DNA of 64,000 nt from Hyphococcus sp. (GTDB lineage Bacteria; Pseudomonadota; Alphaproteobacteria; Caulobacterales; Parvularculaceae): contig JAJFGF010000014.1 in NCBI GenBank assembly GCA_021776245.1, forward strand, positions 1 to 64,000. Direction: 5' to 3'. The notes beneath the pieces were generated by a model. The model was not told the origin of the DNA and did no database searches. It worked only from the letters and a program-made list of their open reading frames with translations. The translations under genes were made by a program, and so were the position numbers. Numbering within the stretch: the stretch's first letter is position 1; every line of letters starts with the position of its first letter. Of this stretch, positions 49,280 through 58,560 are shown piece after piece.

Positions 49280-51283
49280 TTATTCGCCTTTTTCGTCGTC
49301 TTTTTTTGGCTTTTGGCCAAAAATACTGTCGAGGAGACCAAGCGCAGTTTCTTCGGGGGTCGGTTCTTCTTGCGGTTCGGCATTGTCGCCCGCAGGCGCT
49401 TCTTCTTCCGCCACATTGCCGCCCGATACGCCTTTCAACACATCGCGTATTGTCTTCTGCGCGCCGCCGAGCACCAGCGCTTCCGCATCGATGCCGATGG
49501 TTGGCTTTGAAAACGTGCCGCCTATGCGCAATGGAATAGAGATGGAGCGCGCGCCTGATCCGTCGATTGTGTCCGCGGCGCGGGGGCTGAGTCGGAGATC
49601 TATGGTCTGTAAGGGGAGATTTACATTACCCTTGCCGGTCATGGTGAGATAGGGACCGGTCAACGTAATCGTTGGCGCATTAACAAGGCCGTCGGTAATT
49701 TTGAAATCTGACAGAAACTCAGAAAAATCGGTTTGTTGTGATGGTCCGCGCGCCTCACTTACGGCGCGCTGCAACGCGGCGGGATTGAATCCTTGCTGAA
49801 GCGATGCGACGGCGCGCGCGATCTTTGCAATATTGACGCCTTTCAACGCCCCATTGGCGATATCAAAGCCGCCGGCACCGTCCATCGATGACATGATCGC
49901 CGCCTGGCTGGCGCCGGTTGCGGTGAAGTTGAACTTAAAGCCGCCAAGCCCCAGGAGATTGTCGTGTTTTAAGAGATCAAGCGATAAGGGTTGCGCCTGC
50001 ACCGCGCCCATATCGAAGTTGCCCGAAAAAGACGGCTTTGCGCCGCGCGCGTTAACGACCAGCTGCCCCGATCCCTGACCGCCATACATTGCAAGTTCTG
50101 GAATGTCGGCAGTGAGCCGGCCATTGACCACAGTAATCTTGAGGCGGCTTTGGCCCATTGCGAGGTCATTGAGAAATATCGCATCCGTAGAAATGTCGAA
50201 ATCCGCGTCTACATTACGCAAGCTTGAAAAATTGATCGACGCTTCGGACCAGGCGGGAAAGCCTTGAGCATTTTCCGATGGCGGCGGCAGATACCGGCGC
50301 AGGTCCAGTTGTTCAGTAGACAGGACGCCGCCGGCTTTTGGGCGCGCGCCGCTCCAGTCGAACCGTAAGGCGCCGTGCGCGTCGATATCGTCAAAGGTGA
50401 TATCGCTGTTCGAAAGGCGCAGTGAATTCGCGCCGCCATCGACCGTACCCGCAAGTTTTAGCCGGTCAAATCCAGGCGCATCGGCGACATCAAGACCAAG
50501 CAGTGCGCCGAAGGCCGGCAAGTCCGGCGCGTTGAGGCGCACCGGTCCTGCATAGCCCAGTGTCTCGCCGGTATCGATAGTCAGGTCGGCGCCGAGGACC
50601 GCGTCATCAACCTTTAGATCGACCTTCAGATTGCCCGGTTCCCTGCGCATTAAATTGGACAGGCTGGTGAGAACAATATCGACCTCCGATGGGGCGCCCT
50701 GAAATAACATTGTGCCGCTCGCTTCCAGGGGTTCGGCAAGGCTATTGAGCGTGACAGTCAAATTCATCGCTTCGGCAGCGTAAGTTTTTCCTGCGGCTTC
50801 ATCGCTGAAGCGCGCTTTTCCATCAATGATGCGCAAATCGCCGAAGCGAATGTCCCGTGTTGCGCTTTCGTCAGTCGCCTCGCCGGGTTCATCGGTTGCT
50901 GCGAGGTTCCAATTGACGCTGCCGTCGCGTCCGCGCGCCAGAATAATATCAGGCTCCGTCAGAATGAAACGATCGACCTCTACAGCGCCTGACAAAAGGC
51001 TGAACAGTTTGACGCCAATATCGGCCTCGCCAACCCGCGCCAGATAAGCGCCGTCAAAACCATCCGCATTCGCAATTTCGAGGTCTTCGACGTGAAACGC
51101 CGTATGCGGTACAATTCGAAACGATAAATTATCGCCAATTGTCACCTCGCGCCCCATGGCGTTTGAAGCTGCAAGCTCAATGCGGCCCTTATAGGCGGCG
51201 ACGGGAATAACCCCTGGAGCAAAGACAAGAACGGCGAATGCAACGGCGATGAGGGCGACGAGGAAGAAAAGGATACGGCTCAT
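49280..51283 (-). CDS. AsmA family protein
   Basis: N-terminal TM, GREVTIGDNLSFRIVPHTAFHVEDLEIANADGF..., C-terminal ...GKGNVNLPLQTIDLRLSPRA; typical AsmA. Confidence 0.88.
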   Translation of the reverse strand: MSRILFFLVALIAVAFAVLVFAPGVIPVAAYKGRIELAASNAMGREVTIGDNLSFRIVPHTAFHVEDLEIANADGFDGAYLARVGEADIGVKLFSLLSGAVEVDRFILTEPDIILARGRDGSVNWNLAATDEPGEATDESATRDIRFGDLRIIDGKARFSDEAAGKTYAAEAMNLTVTLNSLAEPLEASGTMLFQGAPSEVDIVLTSLSNLMRREPGNLKVDLKVDDAVLGADLTIDTGETLGYAGPVRLNAPDLPAFGALLGLDVADAPGFDRLKLAGTVDGGANSLRLSNSDITFDDIDAHGALRFDWSGARPKAGGVLSTEQLDLRRYLPPPSENAQGFPAWSEASINFSSLRNVDADFDISTDAIFLNDLAMGQSRLKITVVNGRLTADIPELAMYGGQGSGQLVVNARGAKPSFSGNFDMGAVQAQPLSLDLLKHDNLLGLGGFKFNFTATGASQAAIMSSMDGAGGFDIANGALKGVNIAKIARAVASLQQGFNPAALQRAVSEARGPSQQTDFSEFLSDFKITDGLVNAPTITLTGPYLTMTGKGNVNLPLQTIDLRLSPRAADTIDGSGARSISIPLRIGGTFSKPTIGIDAEALVLGGAQKTIRDVLKGVSGGNVAEEEAPAGDNAEPQEEPTPEETALGLLDSIFGQKPKKDDEKGE

Positions 51284-51422
51284 GAGAAGTTTCTTGCACT
51301 CCAGGTTTTGAACAGCTGATCGCCGTAGTGGCGGCGGGGCATGATGATCGGGCGGAATCGCGACAGCGGCATGTTTACCTGAGAATCATACTCGCGCCCA
51401 TGGGGCGCTCATATGTCGGCGG

Positions 51423-51446
51423 CAAGGGGATAATCTCGGCCAGGCC
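51423..51446 (+). repeat. 24-bp direct repeat, left copy
   Basis: CAAGGGGATAATCTCGGCCAGGCC, identical to 53883-53906. Confidence 0.95.
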
Positions 51447-51574
51447 CGAGATTGTGCCATCAGAGCAAGTAGTTTAACGCATTGATATTAAACAACAAAT
51501 AACCATCGCCGGATGTGTATCAACCGGCATTGTTGCCAGAAAGACTCATAAGGAAATCTTTATATGAGTGCGCT

Positions 51575-51924
51575 GATAGGAACGCTTGCTCCTATCGATA
51601 TGCCCGGGCAATGATGGTGGGGATAAAAAGGCGGGCAACACCGCCAAGTCACTCGCTAACCCGACTAGAAGTTAAACGAGTATTGCTTCGGCCAACGTCG
51701 CGTGTGGGCACAAACGTGCTCCACGCGACCGAGCCGAAAGCGGATGTAAGCGCGAACAAATACAGGTCGCAACATAACATCCCTCCTTTCTGCATGCGGA
51801 AAAGAGCCCGCGCTCCGGTACGCCCCATGCGCCCGTGGCCGCGTACAGGCTGGGGCATGGCTGGAGTTGCAAAAAGGGCGGTGTCGCCCGGATCGACTCA
51901 AAATCTGGTCCGGCCTGAGAGTCA
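51575..51924. ncRNA. candidate structured RNA region (multiple stem-loops), strand undetermined
   Basis: Hairpins: GATAGGA/TCCTATC (51575-51596); GGCGG/CCGCC (51630-51645); GCTTCGGC..GTCGCGTG..GCAC-aaac-GTGC..CACGCGAC..GCCGAAAGC (51685-51741); GGGCG-GTGT-CGCCC (51877-51890); GACTC/GAGTC (51896-51924). Confidence 0.35.
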
Positions 51925-52083
51925 AGCGGAATTAGGTAATTCGGCTAAAACGGGGGAAAATAAAAGCAAGCTCAATCATTTTGAAGTCAATAGAGGCAAC
52001 CAACTTGACCGTTTCAACCACTAAACTGTTATTCTCCCGAATCGGGGCCTATGGTCCATGTATTCAACAAAGGAGAAGCATTG

Positions 52084-52389
52084 ATGGTCAACGACCTTCA
52101 GGAGCCAGCGGAGGTAAAGGTCTCAGACGAAGAGGCGAAAGCCATTGCCGACTTCCCAGCGACGTTTTGCAACAAGGTATACATTTCGAGCGACGGCATA
52201 ATGTTTCGAATGACTTTCGCGGATACGGGCGGAGACAATGTCGGTTCGCCACGAGTGCGCGCGGCTGTGGCGCTGTCCGCATTCGATGCGCAGAGGTTCT
52301 ACAATTTGCTTGGGTTAAAACTCGAGCGAGTCAGGATAGAAAAAGTAGAAGAGGGCCCTCCGCCGCAGAGCGGGGACGAAAATACTTAG
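52084..52389 (+). CDS. hypothetical passenger protein, possibly DUF3467-like
   Basis: MVNDLQEPAEVKVSDEEAKAIADFPATFCNKVYISSDGIMFRMTFAD...VRAAVALSAFDAQRFYNLLGLKLERV; AGGAGAAGC upstream of ATG. Confidence 0.6.
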   Translation: MVNDLQEPAEVKVSDEEAKAIADFPATFCNKVYISSDGIMFRMTFADTGGDNVGSPRVRAAVALSAFDAQRFYNLLGLKLERVRIEKVEEGPPPQSGDENT

Positions 52390-52459
52390 TACATTTGACA
52401 CAGTCAAAGCGGCCATCTCTGCAACAACAAATGAACAGCAGGATGGCAGCGCGCTTGGC

Positions 52460-52912
52460 GTGCTTACTACATTGTCGAGTGCTCAATATGATTCCAGAAC
52501 CTCTGGGACTGCCGTTCCACAACAGATTTTGTCTGTGCCGCCGGCCGAATATTATGCAGTCGTCTCAAGGGAAAAGCTTGTGAGGCTCGGTGAGACTAAA
52601 CGAGATCATTTGGGCGACATATTTTACACTTGCCTAGGGATTGTGGCTGGCGCCTCAGAAACAACAATTGATGCCGTGTCAACAGTGCTTGATGGGAACC
52701 CGCCAGGCGGGTGGCAGTTATTGTTTGCCATTATGTTTCTTGCATCATTTGTTGCAGGGTTAATATGTGCGGGCCTGTTCTTTACCCGTGGAAATCGGCA
52801 AGACAAATTGCTCAAAGAAATAATGAATCAGCCTACATTTGTTTATAACGATCTTGGAAACCTAGTGCCTTTCGATGAATCACAACAGGCGCATTCACGG
52901 TCGGAATCATGA
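52460..52912 (+). CDS. hypothetical passenger membrane protein
   Basis: GTG-start ORF with hydrophobic LLFAIMFLASFVAGLICAGLFF segment; frame remains open upstream of 52460, so the start is uncertain. Confidence 0.5.
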   Translation: MLTTLSSAQYDSRTSGTAVPQQILSVPPAEYYAVVSREKLVRLGETKRDHLGDIFYTCLGIVAGASETTIDAVSTVLDGNPPGGWQLLFAIMFLASFVAGLICAGLFFTRGNRQDKLLKEIMNQPTFVYNDLGNLVPFDESQQAHSRSES

Positions 52913-52918
52913 GTACAA

Positions 52919-53857
52919 TCAAGCAACGCTTTGACCAGCTTTTGCAACGGATGGCGCACGGCGCTCCGGCTTCGCAAACGCTTGCAAAAGGATCGGCAAC
53001 ATCAAGTGCTGAGACTTCCGAAGGTTCCAGCGGTACTCAAACTCGTGCAGGTAAGTCTGTAGATATTTCGGGGACACATGAATGTAAGTCCCCCGATAAG
53101 CGCCCTTAAAGATATTCCAGAAACCCTCAACAGTATTTGTATGAATGTTGCCGCGTACATATTCCCCGCGCGAGTGATTAACAACGCCGTGATTGTAACC
53201 GTATTCAATTAGGTTGCGGAATGCGCCGCCCTCATCGGTGGCGACGTTTGATCCGCGCTTGATGACTTTGACCATCTCAGGGACAACGGTGTTTTCCCGG
53301 CGGTCTTTAACGACGCGGGTTACGATTTCGCCGTCACGTTCGACTATGCCAAGGACGATGGTTTTGTCGTCTTCGCCTTGCTTGTCTTTACCGCCGACGA
53401 AAGCCTTGTCAGCCTCGACAATCTTGCGACCGGCACCGCCAAGCGGGCCTTCGCCATCAACTTCGCCCATATATTCGCGAATGAGGCGGGCCATGCGCCA
53501 CGCGGTCTTATAGGTCACACCCAATTGGCGCTCTAATTCTTTGGCGGCAACGCCGTTACGCGAAGCGCAGAACAGGAACATGGCGAAAAACCATGAATGC
53601 AATGACGTGCGGGACTTCTCAAAAGGGGTTCCGGCCTTTGGGTAGACCTGAAAGCCGCAATACTCGCAAGTGTAGGAGCCGCGCCCACGGGTCCGGTAAT
53701 AATGAGCGGACTTCCCGCAGGACTGGCATTCATGGCGGTCTCCGTACCGGGTCCGCATCAGGTGCTCAAGGCAGGCGTCATCGTCCGGGAATTGCTCAAG
53801 AAATTGCTTGTAGGTCGGTATTTTGGACACGAATCGGCTCCCTTGCTGATTGTCCAA
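52919..53857 (-). CDS. IS1595 family transposase (ISXO2-like)
   Basis: Zinc ribbon CQSCGKSAHYYRTRGRGSYTCEYCGFQVYPKAGTPFEKSRTSLHSWFFAMFLF, then DDE-like ...VEADKAFVGGKDKQ...VNTVEGFWNIFKGAYRGTYIHVSPKYLQTYLHEFEYRWN-type C-terminus. Confidence 0.95.
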   Translation of the reverse strand: MDNQQGSRFVSKIPTYKQFLEQFPDDDACLEHLMRTRYGDRHECQSCGKSAHYYRTRGRGSYTCEYCGFQVYPKAGTPFEKSRTSLHSWFFAMFLFCASRNGVAAKELERQLGVTYKTAWRMARLIREYMGEVDGEGPLGGAGRKIVEADKAFVGGKDKQGEDDKTIVLGIVERDGEIVTRVVKDRRENTVVPEMVKVIKRGSNVATDEGGAFRNLIEYGYNHGVVNHSRGEYVRGNIHTNTVEGFWNIFKGAYRGTYIHVSPKYLQTYLHEFEYRWNLRKSQHLMLPILLQAFAKPERRAPSVAKAGQSVA

Positions 53858-53882
53858 ATATAGGGATTCAGCTTACTTGTTT

Positions 53883-53906
53883 CAAGGGGATAATCTCGGC
53901 CAGGCC
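53883..53906 (+). repeat. 24-bp direct repeat, right copy
   Basis: CAAGGGGATAATCTCGGCCAGGCC. Confidence 0.95.
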
Positions 53907-53978
53907 TTCCTGGGACATTACGAGAACAAATATGGAAAAAATAATAAAATCAACACTATATATAGTCTTGTCATATGA

Positions 53979-53993
53979 GAACAAATAGCGTAC
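53979..53993. promoter_or_regulatory. candidate LexA (SOS) box upstream of recA
   Basis: GAAC-AAATAGC-GTAC, one mismatch from the alphaproteobacterial GAAC-N7-GAAC/GTTC pattern, 51 bp before the recA start. Confidence 0.5.
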
Positions 53994-54043
53994 ATCGGGG
54001 CTTCATTGACAGGGTGGCCCCCTGTAAGGCAACGGAGGCGGTG

Positions 54044-55138
54044 ATGGCCAAGAGTGATCTGAGATTAGTGGAGATGGGCGGCGTGGATAAGTCAAAGGCG
54101 CTGGAAGCGGCGATTTCACAGATTGATAAGGCGTTCGGCAAAGGTTCGCTCATGCGGCTCGGTGATCGCGACGTTGTTGAAATGGAATCAATTTCAACGG
54201 GCTCTTTGGGGCTTGATATCGCTCTCGGCATCGGCGGCTTGCCAAAAGGCCGGGTCGTTGAGATCTACGGCCCGGAAAGTTCCGGCAAAACGACGCTGGC
54301 GCTGCATGTTGCTGCGGAGACCCAGAAATTTGGCGGCACCGCAGCCTTTATTGACGCAGAGCACGCGCTTGATCCGATCTATGCACAAAAACTCGGGGTC
54401 AATCTTGATGATCTTCTGATTTCGCAGCCGGACACTGGCGAACAGGCGCTTGAAATTGCCGACACGCTGGTGCGTTCCGGCGCCGTTGACATTCTAATCG
54501 TTGACTCAGTGGCTGCGCTGACGCCGCGCGCCGAGCTTGAAGGGGAAATGGGCGATTCGTTGCCCGGCCTGCAGGCGCGGTTAATGAGCCAGGCGCTCCG
54601 TAAGCTTACGGGCTCGATTTCAAAATCCAATACGCTGGTTATATTCATCAACCAGATCCGGATGAAGATCGGCGTTATGTTTGGTTCGCCCGAAACAACG
54701 ACCGGCGGCAATGCGCTGAAATTTTATTCTTCGGTGCGTCTTGATATTCGCCGTATCGGTGCGATCAAAAATCGCGATGAAGTTGTCGGCAATCAGACCC
54801 GCGTTAAAGTCGTTAAAAACAAGGTGGCGCCGCCCTTTAAGCAGGTTGAGTTCGATATCATGTATGGCGAAGGCGTTTCCAAGACCGGCGAGCTTGTTGA
54901 TCTGGGAGTCAAAGCCGAAGTGGTGGAAAAGTCGGGCTCGTGGTATTCTTATAATTCTGAACGTATCGGTCAGGGCCGGGAAAACGCCAAGCAGTTCCTG
55001 AAAGATCATCCCGACATGGCGGACGAAATCGAACGGGCGATCCGCCAGAATGCCGGGCTTGTTGCAGAAGAGATGCTGACCGGCGAGAGCGACAGCGACG
55101 CCGAGACCGACGGCGTTGAAGCGGCCGAAGCGTCTTAA
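54044..55138 (+). CDS. recA: recombinase RecA
   Basis: [41 protein letters not shown]...[17 protein letters not shown]...; start at 54044. Confidence 0.98.
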   Translation: MAKSDLRLVEMGGVDKSKALEAAISQIDKAFGKGSLMRLGDRDVVEMESISTGSLGLDIALGIGGLPKGRVVEIYGPESSGKTTLALHVAAETQKFGGTAAFIDAEHALDPIYAQKLGVNLDDLLISQPDTGEQALEIADTLVRSGAVDILIVDSVAALTPRAELEGEMGDSLPGLQARLMSQALRKLTGSISKSNTLVIFINQIRMKIGVMFGSPETTTGGNALKFYSSVRLDIRRIGAIKNRDEVVGNQTRVKVVKNKVAPPFKQVEFDIMYGEGVSKTGELVDLGVKAEVVEKSGSWYSYNSERIGQGRENAKQFLKDHPDMADEIERAIRQNAGLVAEEMLTGESDSDAETDGVEAAEAS

Positions 55139-55273
55139 ATACGGACCACCTTTACAAGCTTCGCCCGCGCATCTCTTTTTTGATGCGTGCGGCGAACGCT
55201 GTACTCAGGTCTTCCTTGCGCCTCAATGATGCGTCATGATCTCCGCGACGGGTGCGCATTTGTCATCGCATAT

Positions 55274-55321
55274 CAATTTGCACAAGCTACAATTTGCACA
55301 GGCCGTAATTTGCACAGGAGA
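55274..55321 (+). repeat. three 16-bp tandem iterons
   Basis: CAATTTGCACAAGCTA / CAATTTGCACAGGCCG / TAATTTGCACAGGAGA. Confidence 0.85.
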
Positions 55322-55326
55322 GACAA

Positions 55327-55695
55327 ATGATCGGATATGTTACGCTCGGCGTCAATGATATCGAAAAAGCGGCAAAGTTTTACGACGAGCTGCTCGGCGA
55401 AATGGGCGCCAAGAGATTTATGGAATCTGACAGTTTTGTTGCCTGGTCCTCGGCGCCGGGATCGCCGGGCGTTTCAGTGATCAAACCAAATGACGGCAAT
55501 CCGGCGACAGTCGGTAATGGCGTCATGATCGCGCTCGCTTGCGACAAGCCGGAAACCGTCGACCGGCTCTACAACAAGGCAATTGAGCTTGGCGCGACGG
55601 ATGAGGGTCCCGCAGGACCGCGCGGCGATAAATTCTATGCGGGCTATTTTCGCGATCTTGACGGCAACAAGCTCAACTTTTTTTGCATGACCTGA
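55327..55695 (+). CDS. VOC family protein (glyoxalase-like)
   Basis: MIGYVTLGVNDIEKAAKFYDELLGEMGAKR...YFRDLDGNKLNFFCMT. Confidence 0.9.
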   Translation: MIGYVTLGVNDIEKAAKFYDELLGEMGAKRFMESDSFVAWSSAPGSPGVSVIKPNDGNPATVGNGVMIALACDKPETVDRLYNKAIELGATDEGPAGPRGDKFYAGYFRDLDGNKLNFFCMT

Positions 55696-55879
55696 TGGGC
55701 CTTGCTGCGCGCCTGCCTCACCTGATCCTGCTACAGGATATGCCTTGATTGAGACCGTTTCGATTGGGTTGCGAGCTGATCTAGACGTGCAGGGCCTATC
55801 GACGCTAAGAGTTTGACCGCGTCAGCGCCGTTCATGCGGGCTGGCGCGGTTTCACATTGCCAGGCAGGCCGGAATTTCC

Positions 55880-58546
55880 ATGACGTCTCTAAAAGACATC
55901 CGTTCCCAGTTTTTGAGTTTTTTCGCGGCGCGCGATCACCAGATCGTGCCGTCTGCGCCGCTGGTGCCGCAAAACGATCCGACGCTGCTATTCGTTAATG
56001 CCGGTATGGTGCCGTTTAAAAATGTCTTTACGGGCGCGGAAAAGCGCGACTATGTCCGCGCCGCTTCATCGCAAAAATGCGTGCGCGCCGGCGGCAAGCA
56101 TAATGATCTTGATAATGTCGGTTATACGGCGCGCCATCATACGTTTTTTGAAATGCTCGGAAATTTCTCCTTTGGCGATTATTTCAAGGAACAAGCGATC
56201 GACGCCGCCTGGACCCTTGTCCATAAGGAATTTGGTCTGGCCGCGGACCGGCTTACGGTTACTGTTTATCACACGGATGATGAAGCGTTTGATCTGTGGC
56301 GCAAGATTGCCGGTCTGCCCGAGGCGCGCATTATTCGCATTCCGACCCATGATAATTTCTGGGCCATGGGCGATACCGGCCCATGTGGGCCGTGTTCCGA
56401 AATTTTCTATGATCATGGTGACGACATTCCGGGCGGCCCGCCCGGCAGCGCCGACGAAGACGGTGATCGATTTGTTGAGATCTGGAACCTTGTTTTCATG
56501 CAATATGAAAAACACGGCGACGGCGCACAAATTGATTTGCCCAAGCCGTCGATCGACACCGGCATGGGGCTTGAGCGGATCGCTGCCGTCTTGCAGGGCG
56601 TTCATGACAATTATGATGTGGATCTTTTCCGCACGCTGATTGCCGCGTCGGTGGATCTGACAGGGCGCAAGGCGGAAGGCGACGACAAACCGGCGCATCG
56701 CGTTATTGCTGATCATCTGCGCGCAACGAGTTTTTTGATGGCCGACGGCGTCGCCCCGTCCAATGAAGGACGCGGCTATGTTTTGCGGCGGATCATGCGC
56801 CGGGCCATGCGTTATGCCCACGGGCTCGGCGCAAAAGAGCCGCTGCTGACGCAACTTGCGCCGGTTCTTGTGCAGGAGATGGGCGGCGCATTTCCCGAAC
56901 TCGTCCGGGCCGAAGCGCTGATCGTCGAAACGCTGCGTTCTGAAGAAGAAAAATTTCGCAGCTTGCTCGAACGCGGTCTGAAACTCCTCAAGCAAGAGGT
57001 TGCGGGACTTGGCGATGATGAGCCATTGCCCGGCGCTGCTGCTTTTAAACTTTATGATACTTATGGCTTTCCTCTTGATCTGACACAGGACGCGCTGCGC
57101 CGCGACGACCGCGATGTGGATGCTGCAGGTTTTGAGACCGCGATGAAGGCGCAGCGCGCGGCGGCGCGCGCCGCCTGGTCGGGCTCGGGCGATACAGCGG
57201 ACGAAACCCTCTGGTTTGATTTGCATGACCAACATGGCGCAACAGAATTTCTTGGCTATATCCACGATGAGGCGGAAGGGGTCGTGCAAGCGATCATTCA
57301 CGACGGCGTGGGCGTCGACAAAGCGTCAGCCGGCGATAAAGTGGAAATCATCGTCAATCAATCGCCATTTTATGCAGAATCCGGCGGGCAGGTCGGCGAC
57401 GCCGGCGTCATTAATTCTGAGAACGGCGCTGTCGTTACGGTTGACGATGTTCAAAAACGCGCTGGCGCTCTTTTTAGCCATATCAGCCGCATCGAAAAAG
57501 GCGAGATCAGCGTTGGCGATGCGGTGCATCTCTCCATTGATGTTGAACGCCGCGGCCGGACGCGGGCGAACCACTCGGTAACCCATGTGGCTCACGCAGC
57601 GTTGCGCGAAGTGCTCGGGCCGCATGTGGCGCAGAAGGGCTCGCTCGTCGCGTCCGACAAAATGCGTTTTGATTTCACCAATCCAAAGCCCGTATCGTCT
57701 GAGGAATTGGCGGAGATCGAACGCCGGGTGAACGCGGTTGTTCGCCAGAACACGCCCGTGGAAACGCGCATCATGTCTTATGATGATGCGGTCGCTTCGG
57801 GAGCAATTGCGCTTTTTGGTGAAAAATATGACGATGATGTTCGTGTCCTGACGATGGGGCGGGCGCTCGATGGTGCTGACAAACCTTACTCAGTGGAACT
57901 TTGCGGCGGCACTCATGTGGCGCGTCTCGGAGATATTGCGCTCTTTAAGATCATCGGTGAAAGCGCTGTTGCCGCGGGTGTGCGCCGAATCGAAACGCTT
58001 ACCGGCGAAGCGGCGCGACGCTATCTCGATCATCAGGCGCAGCTTGCGCGCCAAGCGTCCGATACGCTCAAAACCACGCCCGAAGATCTGCCGGCGCGGA
58101 TTGAGGCGCTCGTCGCAGACCGTAAGAAGCTCGAGCGCGAACTTGGTGAAGCAAAAAAATCACTGGCGCTGGGCGGCGGCACCTCGTCCGGCGGCGATGA
58201 ATTTAGAGAGCTCGCCGGAGTTAAATATGCAGGCCGCGTGCTTGATGGGGTCGCAGCAAAAGATTTGCGCGGCCTGATTGACGAAACCAAAAAGAAACTT
58301 GGCTCGGGCGTTGCAGCTTTTATCGGCGTTAATGACGGCAAAGCGGCGGTAGCTGTTGGCGTTACGGATGACCTGACCGCGAAAATTTCCGCGGTTGACC
58401 TCGTGCGCGCTGGCGCAGCGGCGGTCGGCGGCAAGGGCGGCGGCGGCCGGCCTGATATGGCGCAGGCCGGCGGGCCCGATGGGGCAAAGGCGTCAGAAGC
58501 CGTTGAAGCGATTGCCAAACAGATCGAGATTGCCGCTGTCGCCTGA
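55880..58546 (+). CDS. alaS: alanyl-tRNA synthetase
   Basis: [49 protein letters not shown]...; HxxxH and CGGTH editing motifs. Confidence 0.98.
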   Translation: MTSLKDIRSQFLSFFAARDHQIVPSAPLVPQNDPTLLFVNAGMVPFKNVFTGAEKRDYVRAASSQKCVRAGGKHNDLDNVGYTARHHTFFEMLGNFSFGDYFKEQAIDAAWTLVHKEFGLAADRLTVTVYHTDDEAFDLWRKIAGLPEARIIRIPTHDNFWAMGDTGPCGPCSEIFYDHGDDIPGGPPGSADEDGDRFVEIWNLVFMQYEKHGDGAQIDLPKPSIDTGMGLERIAAVLQGVHDNYDVDLFRTLIAASVDLTGRKAEGDDKPAHRVIADHLRATSFLMADGVAPSNEGRGYVLRRIMRRAMRYAHGLGAKEPLLTQLAPVLVQEMGGAFPELVRAEALIVETLRSEEEKFRSLLERGLKLLKQEVAGLGDDEPLPGAAAFKLYDTYGFPLDLTQDALRRDDRDVDAAGFETAMKAQRAAARAAWSGSGDTADETLWFDLHDQHGATEFLGYIHDEAEGVVQAIIHDGVGVDKASAGDKVEIIVNQSPFYAESGGQVGDAGVINSENGAVVTVDDVQKRAGALFSHISRIEKGEISVGDAVHLSIDVERRGRTRANHSVTHVAHAALREVLGPHVAQKGSLVASDKMRFDFTNPKPVSSEELAEIERRVNAVVRQNTPVETRIMSYDDAVASGAIALFGEKYDDDVRVLTMGRALDGADKPYSVELCGGTHVARLGDIALFKIIGESAVAAGVRRIETLTGEAARRYLDHQAQLARQASDTLKTTPEDLPARIEALVADRKKLERELGEAKKSLALGGGTSSGGDEFRELAGVKYAGRVLDGVAAKDLRGLIDETKKKLGSGVAAFIGVNDGKAAVAVGVTDDLTAKISAVDLVRAGAAAVGGKGGGGRPDMAQAGGPDGAKASEAVEAIAKQIEIAAVA

Positions 58547-58560
58547 GCGGCGGCGCCACA

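Larger units (their letters stand above)
51447..53898. mobile_element. IS1595-family transporter-IS-like element with passenger genes
   Basis: 8-bp flanking repeat GCCAGGCC (51439-51446 and 53899-53906); left end CGAGATTGTGCCATCAGAGCAAGTAG vs reverse complement of right end CGAGATTATCCCCTTGAAACAAGTAAG; contains an ISXO2-like transposase. Confidence 0.8.

Noticed and set aside
51515-52024. 169-aa plus-strand ORF in the IS1595-like element
   Set aside because: Overlaps the hairpin-rich segment, no recognisable domain and no convincing ribosome-binding site; kept as an alternative to the RNA hypothesis rather than called.
51423-53906. 24-bp direct repeats considered as att sites of an integrative element
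   Set aside because: No integrase; transposase is IS1595-type and the inverted termini plus 8-bp repeat explain the structure better.
55157-55200. Hairpin AGCTTCGCC...GGCGAACGCT after recA as a Rho-independent terminator
   Set aside because: The T-run lies in the loop rather than after the stem, and the stem has an internal mismatch; function undetermined.
56066-57301. 411-aa minus-strand ORF opposite alaS
   Set aside because: Antisense to a certain alaS; composition typical of antisense of a GC-rich coding frame; no recognisable domain.
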